A DNA stretch of 32,551 bases from Azoarcus sp. Lineage in GTDB: Bacteria; Pseudomonadota; Gammaproteobacteria; Burkholderiales; Rhodocyclaceae. Positions 1 to 7,761 of the stretch are shown here, piece after piece. The stretch's first letter is position 1, and every line of letters begins with the position of its first letter. The stretch lies in contig JAITMK010000172.1 in NCBI GenBank assembly GCA_031277415.1, positions 1 through 32,551 of the forward strand, in the 5' to 3' direction. The translations under genes were made by a program, and so were the position numbers. The notes beneath the pieces were generated by a model, which saw only the letters and a program-made list of their open reading frames with translations, did not search any database and had not been told where the DNA came from.

Positions 1-118
1 AGTTCCATCGCTGACCTCGTTTGCCAGGGCATCTTGTCCTCCAGGAGAACAAAAATGCTCACACTAATGTGTATACGATGTCCCCGAACAAGTGTTCACC
101 ATGTCTCCGGTCTGAACA

Positions 119-130
119 CCCGCTTGCGGG
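119..130 (-). terminator. Short GC hairpin downstream of the autotransporter gene
   Basis: CCCGCTTGCGGG forms a 5-bp GC stem with a two-base loop, 15 bases past the autotransporter stop codon. It could end that transcript, but there is no clear U-tract, so it may only be a fragment of a common intergenic palindrome. The outer 100 bases of the window hold no gene I can support. Confidence 0.3.
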
Positions 131-144
131 AGAGGGGGTTCCGC

Positions 145-3100
145 TCAGAACTCGTATTTCACCTCCATCATGCCGCCGATGCCTTGGCGTTTTCCTACCG
201 ATCCGGCGGCCTTGACGTCGACAAATACGCTCTTGCCGACTTTGCCGTTGACGCCCAGTTCAATCAGGCCGGAGAGGCCCGAGAGATCTGCCCGGTCTGC
301 TTTGTAGCCGTCGATGTATACCTTGGGTTTGCCCAGGGCTTCCCAATCCGCAGCCAGCCCGACATAGGGGCGCAGGCGTTCGTCGGCTGCGTAACTGGCG
401 CGAAAACCGGCGACGAACCGCAACGAATCGGCATCCTTGAATTCGATCCGATGCGCAAGGTTGTCCTCGATGCTCTTTCCCGACAGGCGGGTCCAAGTTC
501 CGTGTCCGTACAGGTCTACCGCAACCTTCGGAGCAGGCTCGAAGACAAAGCCGCCACCGAGCGATGCGCCGTAATACATGCTGCCCTTGTTGTCGAATTG
601 GGAGGGATTCGAAGCGTTGGTTCTGAAATCCATTTTGCTGTGTCCAACGCGCGCCAGTGCTTCCAGATGCAGGCCGGGAGTCCAGGCGGTGAAAGCGTTG
701 GATTCAATCGCTTCGCCGAGACCCTTGCGGTACTGGACGAACAGACCGCCGCCGTAGCTTTCCAGATCGCCTTTGGATTTCATTCTGAAGGTACTGGTCG
801 GCAGGGAAATCAGGTTACTCGTCTCGTACCTGCCGGAGAACATCTCGGCGAACACTCCCATGGCAAGCGGTGAACCTTTCTGGTTATAGGCCAGGGTAAT
901 CAGTCCGGAAGCGCCTTCCAGGTCGGCGTGGCTGCCGGTATCGATGCGTTGCGAGGAATACCCCAGGCTGGCGGATATGCCGAAACCTCTCCCTGCGGTA
1001 ACACTTATTGCGTTTTCCAGGCTATTGCGCAGGAAGGTGTCGGACGCCAGGGCAACCTGGGCAAGCCCGACTGCTGAGGCTTCGGAATAGACTTTTCCGG
1101 TTTCGCCCACATCGGTGGCCTTAAGACCCAGGAAGTACTCGTTACCGTCCCGCAGGATTTCGTAGGTATAAATCCCGTAAATGGATTCCGGGGAAGTAAA
1201 GAGATCATCCCTTGCTCCGTTCGTGACTTCGGCAATTTTTATGAGAGTACCGTTCGAGGACGCCGTGCTTCCGGGCAGCGCCTTGAAGGCCAATGCAACA
1301 GGTGAGGCGGGAGCGGTGTCGAAAAGAAGGCTGTCGGCAGAGGTTGCGGTGGCGTTCTGACCCAGCAGGACATCCAGCCCGAATTGGCCGCTACCTGAGT
1401 AAGCTCCCATGATACGGGCGACGCCCTGATTGGCGGCCTCGTTGTAGAACGACAGCAAACCGCTGTTGGCCAGATCCTGAAATACCGCTGCCTCGGCGGC
1501 GTTTTGCGTCACGTTGACGATTGCGCCGCCGTAGATGTCGGCGTACTGAAAGTTTTTGATGCCGCCGACGGTTGTCAGGCCGCCGCTGGCGGTCAGGCGG
1601 TTTTGATCCGTTTGCCATGATGCAGTACGGTTGGTGCCGTAAACAGTCCCTCCCACTGTGCCGCCAGCCAGGATCGCGGCGTTGTCCGTGACCGCATCGG
1701 AGTTTGAGTTGTAGCCAGCATAGATGTCTCCATACACCATGCCGCCATACAGGGCCGCAGTATTGCCCGTGACCGCGCCGTTGGGGCCCTCCGCGTAACC
1801 GGCATAGATGTTTCTCACCGTGCCGCCGTACATGGCTACACTGTTGCCGCTAACCGTGGCATTGGCGCCAGCGGAGTGGAAGCCTGCGTAGATGTCTTCA
1901 GTCACCGTGCCGTCGAACATGGCTACGCTGTTGCCGCTGACCGTGCCGTTGGCGCTCCTCGCATCGCCTGCCCGGATGGATCCATTCACCGTGCCGCCGT
2001 ACAAGGTCACGGTGTTATCCGTGACCGCGCCGGCGAGGGAGCCTGAGTTGGAACCGGCATAGACGGATCTCACCGAGCCGCCACTGATCACCACCTCGTT
2101 CTGGCTGACCGCGCCCGTGGTGCTTTCTCCGCCGTAGATGGCTCCCATTACGGTTCCATCGTTGACCATCACGGTGTTTTTGCTGACATCGGCGACGCCG
2201 CCTAATCCGCCTGATCCTCCGCGGACTGCCCCTTGCACGGAGGCTCCGCCTTCGATCATCACGCTGTTTCCGCTGACGGCAGAGCCGTTTGTAGTGGCTC
2301 CTCCATAAATGTTTTCGGCCTTTCCACCCGAAATCGTCACCCAGTTATCGTTAGCCTCGTTTGATTCGGACCGTCCGCCATAGACGAAACCGATGTCCCC
2401 GTCTTTGATCGTCACGCTGTTTCCACTGACAATGCCTGATTGAGGGTAAAAAACTCCTCCGGAGCTTGTCGCCCATCCACCGTGTACAAAGCTCAGGGTA
2501 CCTCGTAAATTCGCGCCGCCAACGGTCACGTGGTTGTCGTAGACATGGCCGACGCTGGTGCTGTATCCACCGCTAACAACGCCCTCCAAGTCCGTGACTC
2601 TATCGTCAGCGTTGATTGACACGGTGTTCCTGAAAACGACGTTTGCGCCGGTGGTGTGACCTCCGTAAACAGTGCCTGCTGTCGAACCGCCGGTTATCGA
2701 GACGCTGTTTTCGTAAACGGCGCCTGCGTTTGCGTGTGTACTGACAACGGAACCTCCGTAAACATTGCCTGTTGTCGAACCGCCGGTTATCGAGACGCTG
2801 TTTTCGTAAACGGCGCCTGTGTTTGTGTTAATGCCGCCGTAAATACCGATGCGTCTGCCCGCCGGGGAGGAAAGGCTGGTGCGTGTCGTGATGGTTCCAC
2901 CGATGATGGAAACACTGTTGCCGTAAACGGCACCGCTGCCGCCGTCATTAGCGCCGCCGGATATCTGCATGGCAGTGGTTTGCCCCCCCTGGATAACAAC
3001 GGAGTTTCCGGATATTACGGTGGTACTTATCCCCCTGCCGCCGCTAATCCGACCAACAATGTTCGGGCTGCTGGCAGCGGCGTCAATATCTATGATTCCG

Positions 3101-3900
3101 TTTTTGATGGTGACCATGTTGTTTTCGACCTTGCCGCCGGCGAGGGAACCGTATGCGCCCAGGATGGACACGCGCCCGGTCATTTCGCCGTTGTTGATCG
3201 TGACCGAGTTTGAGACGGCCGTGCCGCTGCTCCGAATATACGCGCCGTAAATGTTTCCGTTTAATTCGACATCATCGTTCACGGTGCCGTCATCGCTTAT
3301 GCTTCCGGAATTGATAACCACGCTGTTTGAATTGGCATTGGCATTGCTGCTATCAACCCATCCGCCGTAGATATTCCCCCTCACTGTTGTTACGCCTGAA
3401 ATCTCGGTAGTGTTGCCGGTGACATCACTGTCGAAACTCCAGCCGCCGGTAACGGTGCCGCCGATAGTTCCGCCGGTAATGTAAGTTTCGTTGCCGGTGG
3501 AACCCTGGCCGCTTTCTATCCCGATGCCGCCATAAACATTTCCGGCGACAGCGCCGCTCCGAAAATCTATTGTGTTACCGGAGGCGCTATAGGTGACCGA
3601 TGAATAGGGATCGTCGCTCGGAAACAGATGCGATCCGCCGTTAGGCAGACGCGCCGTCCCGGCGAGGGGCCAAATACTTAAGTTGGTATCCGATGATGCA
3701 AAATAGCCGTTCAGGGTTTTGAGGTATGACGTATCGCCTTCATAGATGACTTCTTCCGCAAAGGCCGAGCCCGGGGAAAAGGCAATGGCAACCCAAAACG
3801 ATCCCATGAAAAACGCCAATCCGTTGCCGATAGTCGTTTTCTGAGCCTTGTTCTTGATATCCGCCGCTTGCGTGATGGATATGTCAGTGATCCTGGTCAT
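145..3900 (-). CDS. Autotransporter (type Va) with repetitive beta-helix passenger
   Basis: The 1251-residue product fits an autotransporter adhesin or surface protein secreted through its own outer-membrane barrel. Residues 1-48 look like an extended signal peptide with a hydrophobic core and an AFA-EE cleavage site. From about residue 110 to 790 the passenger is a ladder of imperfect units of the form NSVxIxGGxxxGxVYGG, as expected of a beta-helix. A non-repetitive linker follows, and from about residue 960 to the end there are amphipathic beta strands finishing in VKYEF, with the terminal Phe typical of barrel recognition by BAM. I see no cysteine in the whole protein, which suits periplasmic transit. 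A strong AAGGAG lies just before the ATG. No protease or catalytic motif is visible in the passenger, so adhesion or a structural role is inference only. The long ORFs on the opposite strand are shadows. Confidence 0.9.
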   Translation of the reverse strand: MTRITDISITQAADIKNKAQKTTIGNGLAFFMGSFWVAIAFSPGSAFAEEVIYEGDTSYLKTLNGYFASSDTNLSIWPLAGTARLPNGGSHLFPSDDPYSSVTYSASGNTIDFRSGAVAGNVYGGIGIESGQGSTGNETYITGGTIGGTVTGGWSFDSDVTGNTTEISGVTTVRGNIYGGWVDSSNANANSNSVVINSGSISDDGTVNDDVELNGNIYGAYIRSSGTAVSNSVTINNGEMTGRVSILGAYGSLAGGKVENNMVTIKNGIIDIDAAASSPNIVGRISGGRGISTTVISGNSVVIQGGQTTAMQISGGANDGGSGAVYGNSVSIIGGTITTRTSLSSPAGRRIGIYGGINTNTGAVYENSVSITGGSTTGNVYGGSVVSTHANAGAVYENSVSITGGSTAGTVYGGHTTGANVVFRNTVSINADDRVTDLEGVVSGGYSTSVGHVYDNHVTVGGANLRGTLSFVHGGWATSSGGVFYPQSGIVSGNSVTIKDGDIGFVYGGRSESNEANDNWVTISGGKAENIYGGATTNGSAVSGNSVMIEGGASVQGAVRGGSGGLGGVADVSKNTVMVNDGTVMGAIYGGESTTGAVSQNEVVISGGSVRSVYAGSNSGSLAGAVTDNTVTLYGGTVNGSIRAGDARSANGTVSGNSVAMFDGTVTEDIYAGFHSAGANATVSGNSVAMYGGTVRNIYAGYAEGPNGAVTGNTAALYGGMVYGDIYAGYNSNSDAVTDNAAILAGGTVGGTVYGTNRTASWQTDQNRLTASGGLTTVGGIKNFQYADIYGGAIVNVTQNAAEAAVFQDLANSGLLSFYNEAANQGVARIMGAYSGSGQFGLDVLLGQNATATSADSLLFDTAPASPVALAFKALPGSTASSNGTLIKIAEVTNGARDDLFTSPESIYGIYTYEILRDGNEYFLGLKATDVGETGKVYSEASAVGLAQVALASDTFLRNSLENAISVTAGRGFGISASLGYSSQRIDTGSHADLEGASGLITLAYNQKGSPLAMGVFAEMFSGRYETSNLISLPTSTFRMKSKGDLESYGGGLFVQYRKGLGEAIESNAFTAWTPGLHLEALARVGHSKMDFRTNASNPSQFDNKGSMYYGASLGGGFVFEPAPKVAVDLYGHGTWTRLSGKSIEDNLAHRIEFKDADSLRFVAGFRASYAADERLRPYVGLAADWEALGKPKVYIDGYKADRADLSGLSGLIELGVNGKVGKSVFVDVKAAGSVGKRQGIGGMMEVKYEF
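2681..2819 (-). repeat. Near-identical 93-bp internal repeat in autotransporter passenger
   Basis: Bases 2681-2726 and 2774-2819 are identical over 46 bases, with similar sequence on both sides, giving a 93-bp (31-residue) period. At protein level both copies encode GAVYENSVSITGGS followed by a VYGG turn. The nucleotide identity is much higher than between other passenger units, which points to a recent in-frame duplication. Confidence 0.8.
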
Positions 3901-3996
3901 TTTCCTTGCTCCTTCTGGAGTAGGGCGAGGAGTATGGTCTTGAGCAAAAGCCCCGGAACTTTACGGAAACACTGATTGACCTGGATTCTGTGACGT

Positions 3997-4218
3997 TCAA
4001 GTGCCTTTCACACTCAAATTCGAGACAATTTCACCTTGCAGGCGATGCGCATTTTTTGGCAAAACCCGGTGAATAGACAATCTCCCCATTTGTCGTATTG
4101 CCCGGACATTATTATTCTGAATCCATAGCAAAGCCGTGACAAATTCCTGATCTTCCCGTAGAGACTCAAAAAAACGCCGATTCAACTCATTTCGACAGAG
4201 ATCTGTGCTGTTTGTCAT
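3997..4218 (-). CDS. Possible small ORF, 73 aa, unknown
   Basis: This 73-residue ORF lies 96 bases upstream of the autotransporter on the same strand. The product is basic, with no signal peptide or membrane segment, and I do not recognise it. There is no Shine-Dalgarno sequence before its ATG. It may be a real small protein, a remnant, or chance. The surrounding DNA is less GC-rich than the genes nearby. Confidence 0.2.
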   Translation of the reverse strand: MTNSTDLCRNELNRRFFESLREDQEFVTALLWIQNNNVRAIRQMGRLSIHRVLPKNAHRLQGEIVSNLSVKGT

Positions 4219-4239
4219 GAATCGGCCGCAACAGGCTGC

Positions 4240-4369
4240 TTTGAGTCACCCCTGCCTGAGGGCAGGGGATTCCTCGATACGGTACTGGGGCGCCTTCGGC
4301 GCCAAGTTATATTTTGTCTCGCTTGTCTCCGCCATAAATGGCGGAGACAAGCGCGAGACGCGTGTTCAA
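4240..4369 (+). repeat. Family A palindromic element, copy 1
   Basis: About 130 bp starting TTTGAGTCACCCC and ending GTGTTCAA. It contains three hairpins in order: a CCCCTGCC/GGCAGGGG stem, a GGCGCC-TTC-GGCGCC-type stem, and a long stem around GCCATAAATGGC. The first hairpin followed by GATTCCTCGATACGG resembles, in reverse complement, the right-end hairpin of IS200/IS605 (TnpB) elements. It holds no gene. Further copies are at 5046-5173, 7550-7677 (inverted) and 12465-12517 (deleted). It accounts for most of the space before hicA. Confidence 0.85.
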
Positions 4370-4433
4370 ACGGGCTTCAGGGGTCAAACCCAAAGCGTTC
4401 CAAGGAAGTCCTATGCCGTCCATTTAATCAAAA

Positions 4434-4450
4434 GTGTGTATAATACACAC
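4434..4450 (+). promoter_or_regulatory. Perfect palindrome and TATAAT box at the hicA start; likely HicB operator
   Basis: GTGTGTATAATACACAC is a perfect 17-base palindrome ending one base before the hicA ATG. A consensus -10 box, TATAAT, sits in its centre at 4439-4444. If this box is used, transcription would begin at or within a base or two of the ATG, giving a leaderless mRNA. That agrees with the absence of a Shine-Dalgarno sequence. HicB antitoxins with ribbon-helix-helix domains autorepress through palindromes of this kind, so operator function is a good inference. No clear -35 box is visible. Confidence 0.65.
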
Positions 4451-4451
4451 C

Positions 4452-4646
4452 ATGAAAAGCGCCGAACTAATCAAACTTCTTGAACAGGCAGGCTGCAAGC
4501 TCATCAACACGCGCGGATCACACCATGTCTTTCGGCATCCGGAACGCCTTGGACACATCAGCGTCCCACACCCGCGAAAGGATTTGGGCGTCGGGCTATT
4601 GAAGAAGTTGATGAAGCAAGCCGGAATCGAGGAACCAAGATCATGA
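4452..4646 (+). CDS. hicA: HicA-family mRNA interferase toxin
   Basis: This 64-residue product is the toxin of a type II HicAB pair, a small ribonuclease with a double-stranded-RNA-binding fold that cleaves mRNA during translation. The N-terminus MKSAELIKLLEQAGC and the GSHHVF motif with the conserved catalytic His at residue 24 are diagnostic, and the length is normal. I chose the ATG at 4452 over an in-frame GTG at 4434, because the GTG lies in the palindrome and would add residues the family lacks. There is no Shine-Dalgarno sequence. The stop overlaps the hicB start by four bases (ATGA), so the pair is translationally coupled. Confidence 0.93.
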   Translation: MKSAELIKLLEQAGCKLINTRGSHHVFRHPERLGHISVPHPRKDLGVGLLKKLMKQAGIEEPRS

Positions 4647-5035
4647 GATACCCCATTGCAATCGAACCAGGAGACGAAACACACAGCTTCGGGGTGGTTG
4701 TCCCGGACTTGCCCGGATGTTTTTCTGCGGCAGACAGTGGTGTAGATGAAGCCATCGAAAACGCGAGAGAAGCAATCTCCTTGTGGATCGAAACCGCGCT
4801 GGAAAAAGGCGATAGCATCCCAGCCCCATCCCCTATCGAGGCTTTACGCCAAGACCCGGAATTTGAGGGCTGGATATGGGCAATGGTCGACGTCGATCCG
4901 GCCATGCTCGATGACCGTGTAGAGCGCGTAAACATCACCTTACCGCGCCGGGTGTTGGCACGTATCGACGAACGCGCAAAGGCCAGCGGACAAACGCGCT
5001 CTGGCTATCTCGCTCACTTGGCGGTCATGGGGTGA
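4643..5035 (+). CDS. hicB: HicB-family antitoxin with RHH DNA-binding tail
   Basis: This 130-residue antitoxin partners HicA. The N-terminal part (about 1-85) has the HicB fold, recognisable from the YPIAIEPGD start, the VVPDLPGCFSAADS segment and the following helix. The C-terminal part (about 92-130) is a ribbon-helix-helix domain, RVNITLPRRVLARID followed by SGYLAHLA. The antitoxin is expected to block HicA's active site and to repress the operon by binding the palindrome at 4434-4450. The start overlaps the hicA stop by four bases. The gene is intact, and a second family A repeat begins 10 bases after the stop. Confidence 0.93.
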   Translation: MRYPIAIEPGDETHSFGVVVPDLPGCFSAADSGVDEAIENAREAISLWIETALEKGDSIPAPSPIEALRQDPEFEGWIWAMVDVDPAMLDDRVERVNITLPRRVLARIDERAKASGQTRSGYLAHLAVMG

Positions 5036-5045
5036 CAAATCCACG

Positions 5046-5173
5046 TTTGAGTCACCCCGTCCTGAAGGCCGGGGATTCCTCGATACGGTTTTGGGGAGCC
5101 TTCGGCTCCCTGTGTTGCTTTGTCTCGCTTGTCTCCGCCATAAATGGCGGAGACAAGCGAGACCCGTGTTCAA
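5046..5173 (+). repeat. Family A palindromic element, copy 2
   Basis: Same layout and orientation as copy 1. Its third hairpin is perfect here: GTCTCGCTTGTCTCCGCCAT, a two-base AA spacer, then the full 20-base complement. The first stem carries compensating changes relative to copy 1 (CCCCGTCC/GGCCGGGG). The second loop reads GGGAGCC-TTC-GGCTCCC instead of GGCGCC-TTC-GGCGCC, so stems are conserved while sequences differ. Copies 1 and 2 flank hicAB as direct repeats. The third hairpin may also terminate the hicAB transcript. Confidence 0.85.
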
Positions 5174-5241
5174 GCAACCCCTCTCACGCTTTTTATCGTG
5201 TGCTCAAGCGACTTTTCCAGCACGTCTGAAGCCCATCCGTT

Positions 5242-6609
5242 TTATTTCCCAATACAAAACCGGCTGAAAATCTCACCCAGAAGATCGTCCGGGGTGAATT
5301 CGCCGGTGATTTGCGAGAGGGCGTTTTGCGCGAGGCGCAGGTTTTCGGCGAAGAGTTCGAGCGCGGGCGCGGGGGTTTCGAGTTCGGCGTGGGCAAGGGC
5401 AAGATGCTCCGAAGCGGTATCGATTGCCTGCAAGTGACGCTCGCGGGCAACGAACGTATCTTCCGCGTCCTGCCAGCCCGCAATGTCCAGCAAGGTGGAT
5501 TCCAGCAGATCCAGCCCCTGCCCGGTTCTGGCAGACAGCGAGATGACGGTGCCTTCCACGCCGCCGATGCCCTGCGGGTGCTTTTCCGGCGCTTCATGGG
5601 TGAGGTCGATTTTGTTCCTCACGACAATGCGGGGCAGTTTTTCGGGGAGCTTTTCCAGGATGACCCGGTCGTCCGGGGTCAGACCGAAGCGCACATCGAC
5701 CAGGAACAACGCGAGATCGGCCTCGGAGATAGCTTTCCAGGTGCGGGCGATGCCGATTTTTTCGACTTCGTCGCCGGTTTCGCGCAAACCGGCGGTATCG
5801 ATGATGTGCAACGGGATGCCGTGGATTTGTATCGAGGATTTGAGCGCATCGCGCGTCGTGCCGGGAGTGGCGGTGACGATGGCAAGATCGTCGCCGGAGA
5901 GTTGGTTCAGCAGCGAGGATTTGCCGACATTGGGCTGGCCGATGATGACGACGGAGAGGCCGGTCTGTAGCAGCTTGCCCCGCCTAGCCCTGGCGCGGAC
6001 TTCCCGGAGACGTTCGCCGAGGCTGATGATGCGATTGAAGGCGTCGGCCTGCCGGAGAAAATCGATCTCTTCTTCGGGAAAATCGAGCGTGGCCTCAACG
6101 AGCATCCGCAGGTCGGTAAGTTCCTGCACCAGCGCGCGCACGGCAAGGGAAAATTCGCCTGAAAGAGAGCGCGCGGCACTTTTGGCGGCAGCGGCAGTAG
6201 AAGAGTCGATGAGGTCGGCAACGGCTTCGGCCTGAGCCAGATCGAGCTTGCCGTTGAGGAAGGCGCGTCGGGTGAATTCGCCCGGCTCGGCCAATCGTGC
6301 GCCGAGTTCGAGACAACGGGCAAGCAAGAGGTTCACGACGATTGGCCCGCCGTGCCCGTGCAGTTCCAGCACGTCTTCGCCGGTAAAGGAGGCCGGAGCA
6401 GGAAAATGGATTGCCAGCCCGCTGTCGATCAGGCTGCCGTCGCCCGCCTTGAAGTCGGCGCGCACGGCACGGCGCGGCATGAGCGTCCTGCCCGTGATCG
6501 CGGCAGCGAAGGCTGCCAGATCATTGCCGGAAACGCGGACGATGCCTACTCCGCCGCGCCCGGCAGGCGTGGCAATGGCAGCGATGGTGGCAGGCACATT
6601 CAGGAACAT
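5242..6609 (-). CDS. mnmE: tRNA modification GTPase MnmE (TrmE)
   Basis: MnmE, with MnmG, installs the 5-carboxymethylaminomethyl group on wobble U34 of certain tRNAs. The 455-residue length is normal for the family. It has an N-terminal folate-binding domain beginning [20 protein letters not shown], a helical domain, and an inserted GTPase domain with GQPNVGKSS (P-loop), TTRD, DTAG and NKID. It ends in the conserved FCIGK, whose Cys is required for the modification. I chose the ATG at 6609 because AAGGAG lies at the right distance and the length fits. A longer in-frame reading runs into a repeat. Unusually, that Shine-Dalgarno lies in or against the edge of family B repeat copy 1. The gene is not beside rnpA/yidC as in many relatives. 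Confidence 0.97.
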   Translation of the reverse strand: MFLNVPATIAAIATPAGRGGVGIVRVSGNDLAAFAAAITGRTLMPRRAVRADFKAGDGSLIDSGLAIHFPAPASFTGEDVLELHGHGGPIVVNLLLARCLELGARLAEPGEFTRRAFLNGKLDLAQAEAVADLIDSSTAAAAKSAARSLSGEFSLAVRALVQELTDLRMLVEATLDFPEEEIDFLRQADAFNRIISLGERLREVRARARRGKLLQTGLSVVIIGQPNVGKSSLLNQLSGDDLAIVTATPGTTRDALKSSIQIHGIPLHIIDTAGLRETGDEVEKIGIARTWKAISEADLALFLVDVRFGLTPDDRVILEKLPEKLPRIVVRNKIDLTHEAPEKHPQGIGGVEGTVISLSARTGQGLDLLESTLLDIAGWQDAEDTFVARERHLQAIDTASEHLALAHAELETPAPALELFAENLRLAQNALSQITGEFTPDDLLGEIFSRFCIGK

Positions 6610-6610
6610 C

Positions 6611-6727
6611 TGCAAAACTCCTTCCGTCATTCTGCGCGTAGCGGAGCGAAGTCGCAAAATCCAGACGCCGCATGGATCCTGCGACTTCGCGCAGGATGAC
6701 AGGTGGTGAAAGTAGGGTAATGCAGAG
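6611..6727 (+). repeat. Family B palindromic repeat, copy 1
   Basis: About 117 bp beginning TGCAAAACTCCTTCCGTCAT and ending near AATGCAGAG. It contains inverted GCGAAGTCGCA-type segments (ATCCTGCGACTTCGCGCAGGATGAC and a GCGGAGCGAAGTCGC arm). Copies lie at 10941-11059 and 32220-32336 in the same orientation. It fills the gap between the zeta kinase stop and the mnmE start, and its first bases, read on the minus strand, supply the mnmE ribosome-binding site. Confidence 0.85.
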
Positions 6728-6733
6728 AATCCT

Positions 6734-7519
6734 TCATATTGTTTGTTTTTCCAGTCTGCTTGCCGACAGCCGCACAAATTTTCCGTATTTCCGGCTTACC
6801 ACGAGAGAAGTCCGGGTCTGAATGGCGATTTGCCGCGCAGCCTCCGCCGCTCGTCGCAGCGCGGCATGAGATCCGCACAAATCCATGTCGTTCGAGACAG
6901 TAAGGTCACTGTACGTCAGAGGACGCCAGGACGGCGCATGGGGAGACTCTGCAAACCTGTAACGCCATGCCGTCGCTGACCAGCGTTGTTTGATGAAGCG
7001 CGTCGGATTCTCTCCGAATTCCAGGAAACGTGGCTGCTCTACGGAGTTGTCATACATCACCCAGGCGTCGGCGCTTTTCCGGTAGTACTTTTCAAAATTG
7101 GACAGCCCCGCCGCGTAATGCTGTCGAACGATCTCTTCGGGAATACCGCACCCGCCCTGACGTTCCCGTTCGGCCACGCGGGCAACGGCAATATCGGCGC
7201 CCGCAAGGCACAGAAAATACAGATTGACCCGGTAACCCATTTCTTGCCATTTCCAGATGAGATCCACGTACCCAAGGCCGGAGAGTGTCGTCTCGAACGC
7301 AAAGGATTCGCCGCGCCGGGCGCAGGCGTGAATTTCTTCCAGCATCAGGCGATTTGCGCGGGTAAGCGCGTCCCCGGGCGAGAAAGGAGACAGTCCTGCG
7401 GCAATCAGATCGGCATTGATAAAGCGCGTACAGGCTGCCTCTTCCGGGAGGAATGAGCGCGCGAAAACGGTTTTTCCCGCACCGTGAGGACCGGCAATGA
7501 TGATGATTTTCTTGGGCAT
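6734..7519 (-). CDS. Zeta-toxin-like P-loop kinase with extra C-terminal domain
   Basis: The first about 190 of 261 residues match zeta-toxin-type kinases: Walker A GPHGAGKT (residues 9-16), [10 protein letters not shown] with the Asp expected to act as base, FETTLSG, and an Arg-rich lid [14 protein letters not shown]. Zeta toxins phosphorylate UDP-GlcNAc, but chromosomal relatives of this type are mostly uncharacterised. No epsilon-like antitoxin is adjacent. The last about 50 residues ([19 protein letters not shown]... to KQTI) look like a separate small protein that, from memory, sits as its own ORF beside such kinases in other bacteria. Here it is in frame, so a fusion or a lost stop is likely. 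I chose the ATG at 7519 because [13 protein letters not shown] is the natural N-terminus. A longer reading enters repeat A copy 3. The gene is bounded by repeats on both sides. Confidence 0.85.
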   Translation of the reverse strand: MPKKIIIIAGPHGAGKTVFARSFLPEEAACTRFINADLIAAGLSPFSPGDALTRANRLMLEEIHACARRGESFAFETTLSGLGYVDLIWKWQEMGYRVNLYFLCLAGADIAVARVAERERQGGCGIPEEIVRQHYAAGLSNFEKYYRKSADAWVMYDNSVEQPRFLEFGENPTRFIKQRWSATAWRYRFAESPHAPSWRPLTYSDLTVSNDMDLCGSHAALRRAAEAARQIAIQTRTSLVVSRKYGKFVRLSASRLEKQTI

Positions 7520-7549
7520 TCCGGTTTGTCCAAGTTCGGCTTCAACAGG

Positions 7550-7677
7550 TTCAACACGCGTCTCGCGCAATCTCCGCCATTTATGGCGGGGTCAAGCGAG
7601 ACAAAATATAACTTGGCGCTGAAGGCGCCCCAGTGCCGTATCGAGGAATCCCCTGCCTTCAGGCAGGGGTGACTCAA
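7550..7677 (-). repeat. Family A palindromic element, copy 3 (inverted)
   Basis: Reverse-complement copy of the element at 4240-4369. The hairpin CCCCTGCCTTCAGGCAGGGG and the adjoining CGAGGAATCC are intact. The long third hairpin has decayed (TCTCGCGCAATCTCC against GGGGTCAAGCGAGA). It lies just upstream of the zeta-like kinase and between it and trmA. Confidence 0.85.
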
Positions 7678-7761
7678 TAAATCGGGAGCTACAATCATTT
7701 CATGTGCGTGCCCGAACGACAAGCGCACATAATAGAATATGTTTTCTACATTATCCCGTAT

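Noticed and set aside
60-118. Possible IS-end remnant (ATGTCCCCGAACA and GTCTCCGGTCTGAACAC)
   Set aside because: The phrase reminded me of sequences beside IS481/IS3-type genes, but no inverted repeat or transposase is present and I cannot confirm it.
2656-3213. CRISPR-like look of regularly spaced repeats
   Set aside because: The spacing is a codon-level protein repeat inside the autotransporter frame, units are imperfect, and there are no unique spacers.
4205-4483. Open frames running through family A repeats as small proteins
   Set aside because: They translate the hairpins themselves, and the same frames recur at each repeat copy without start signals.
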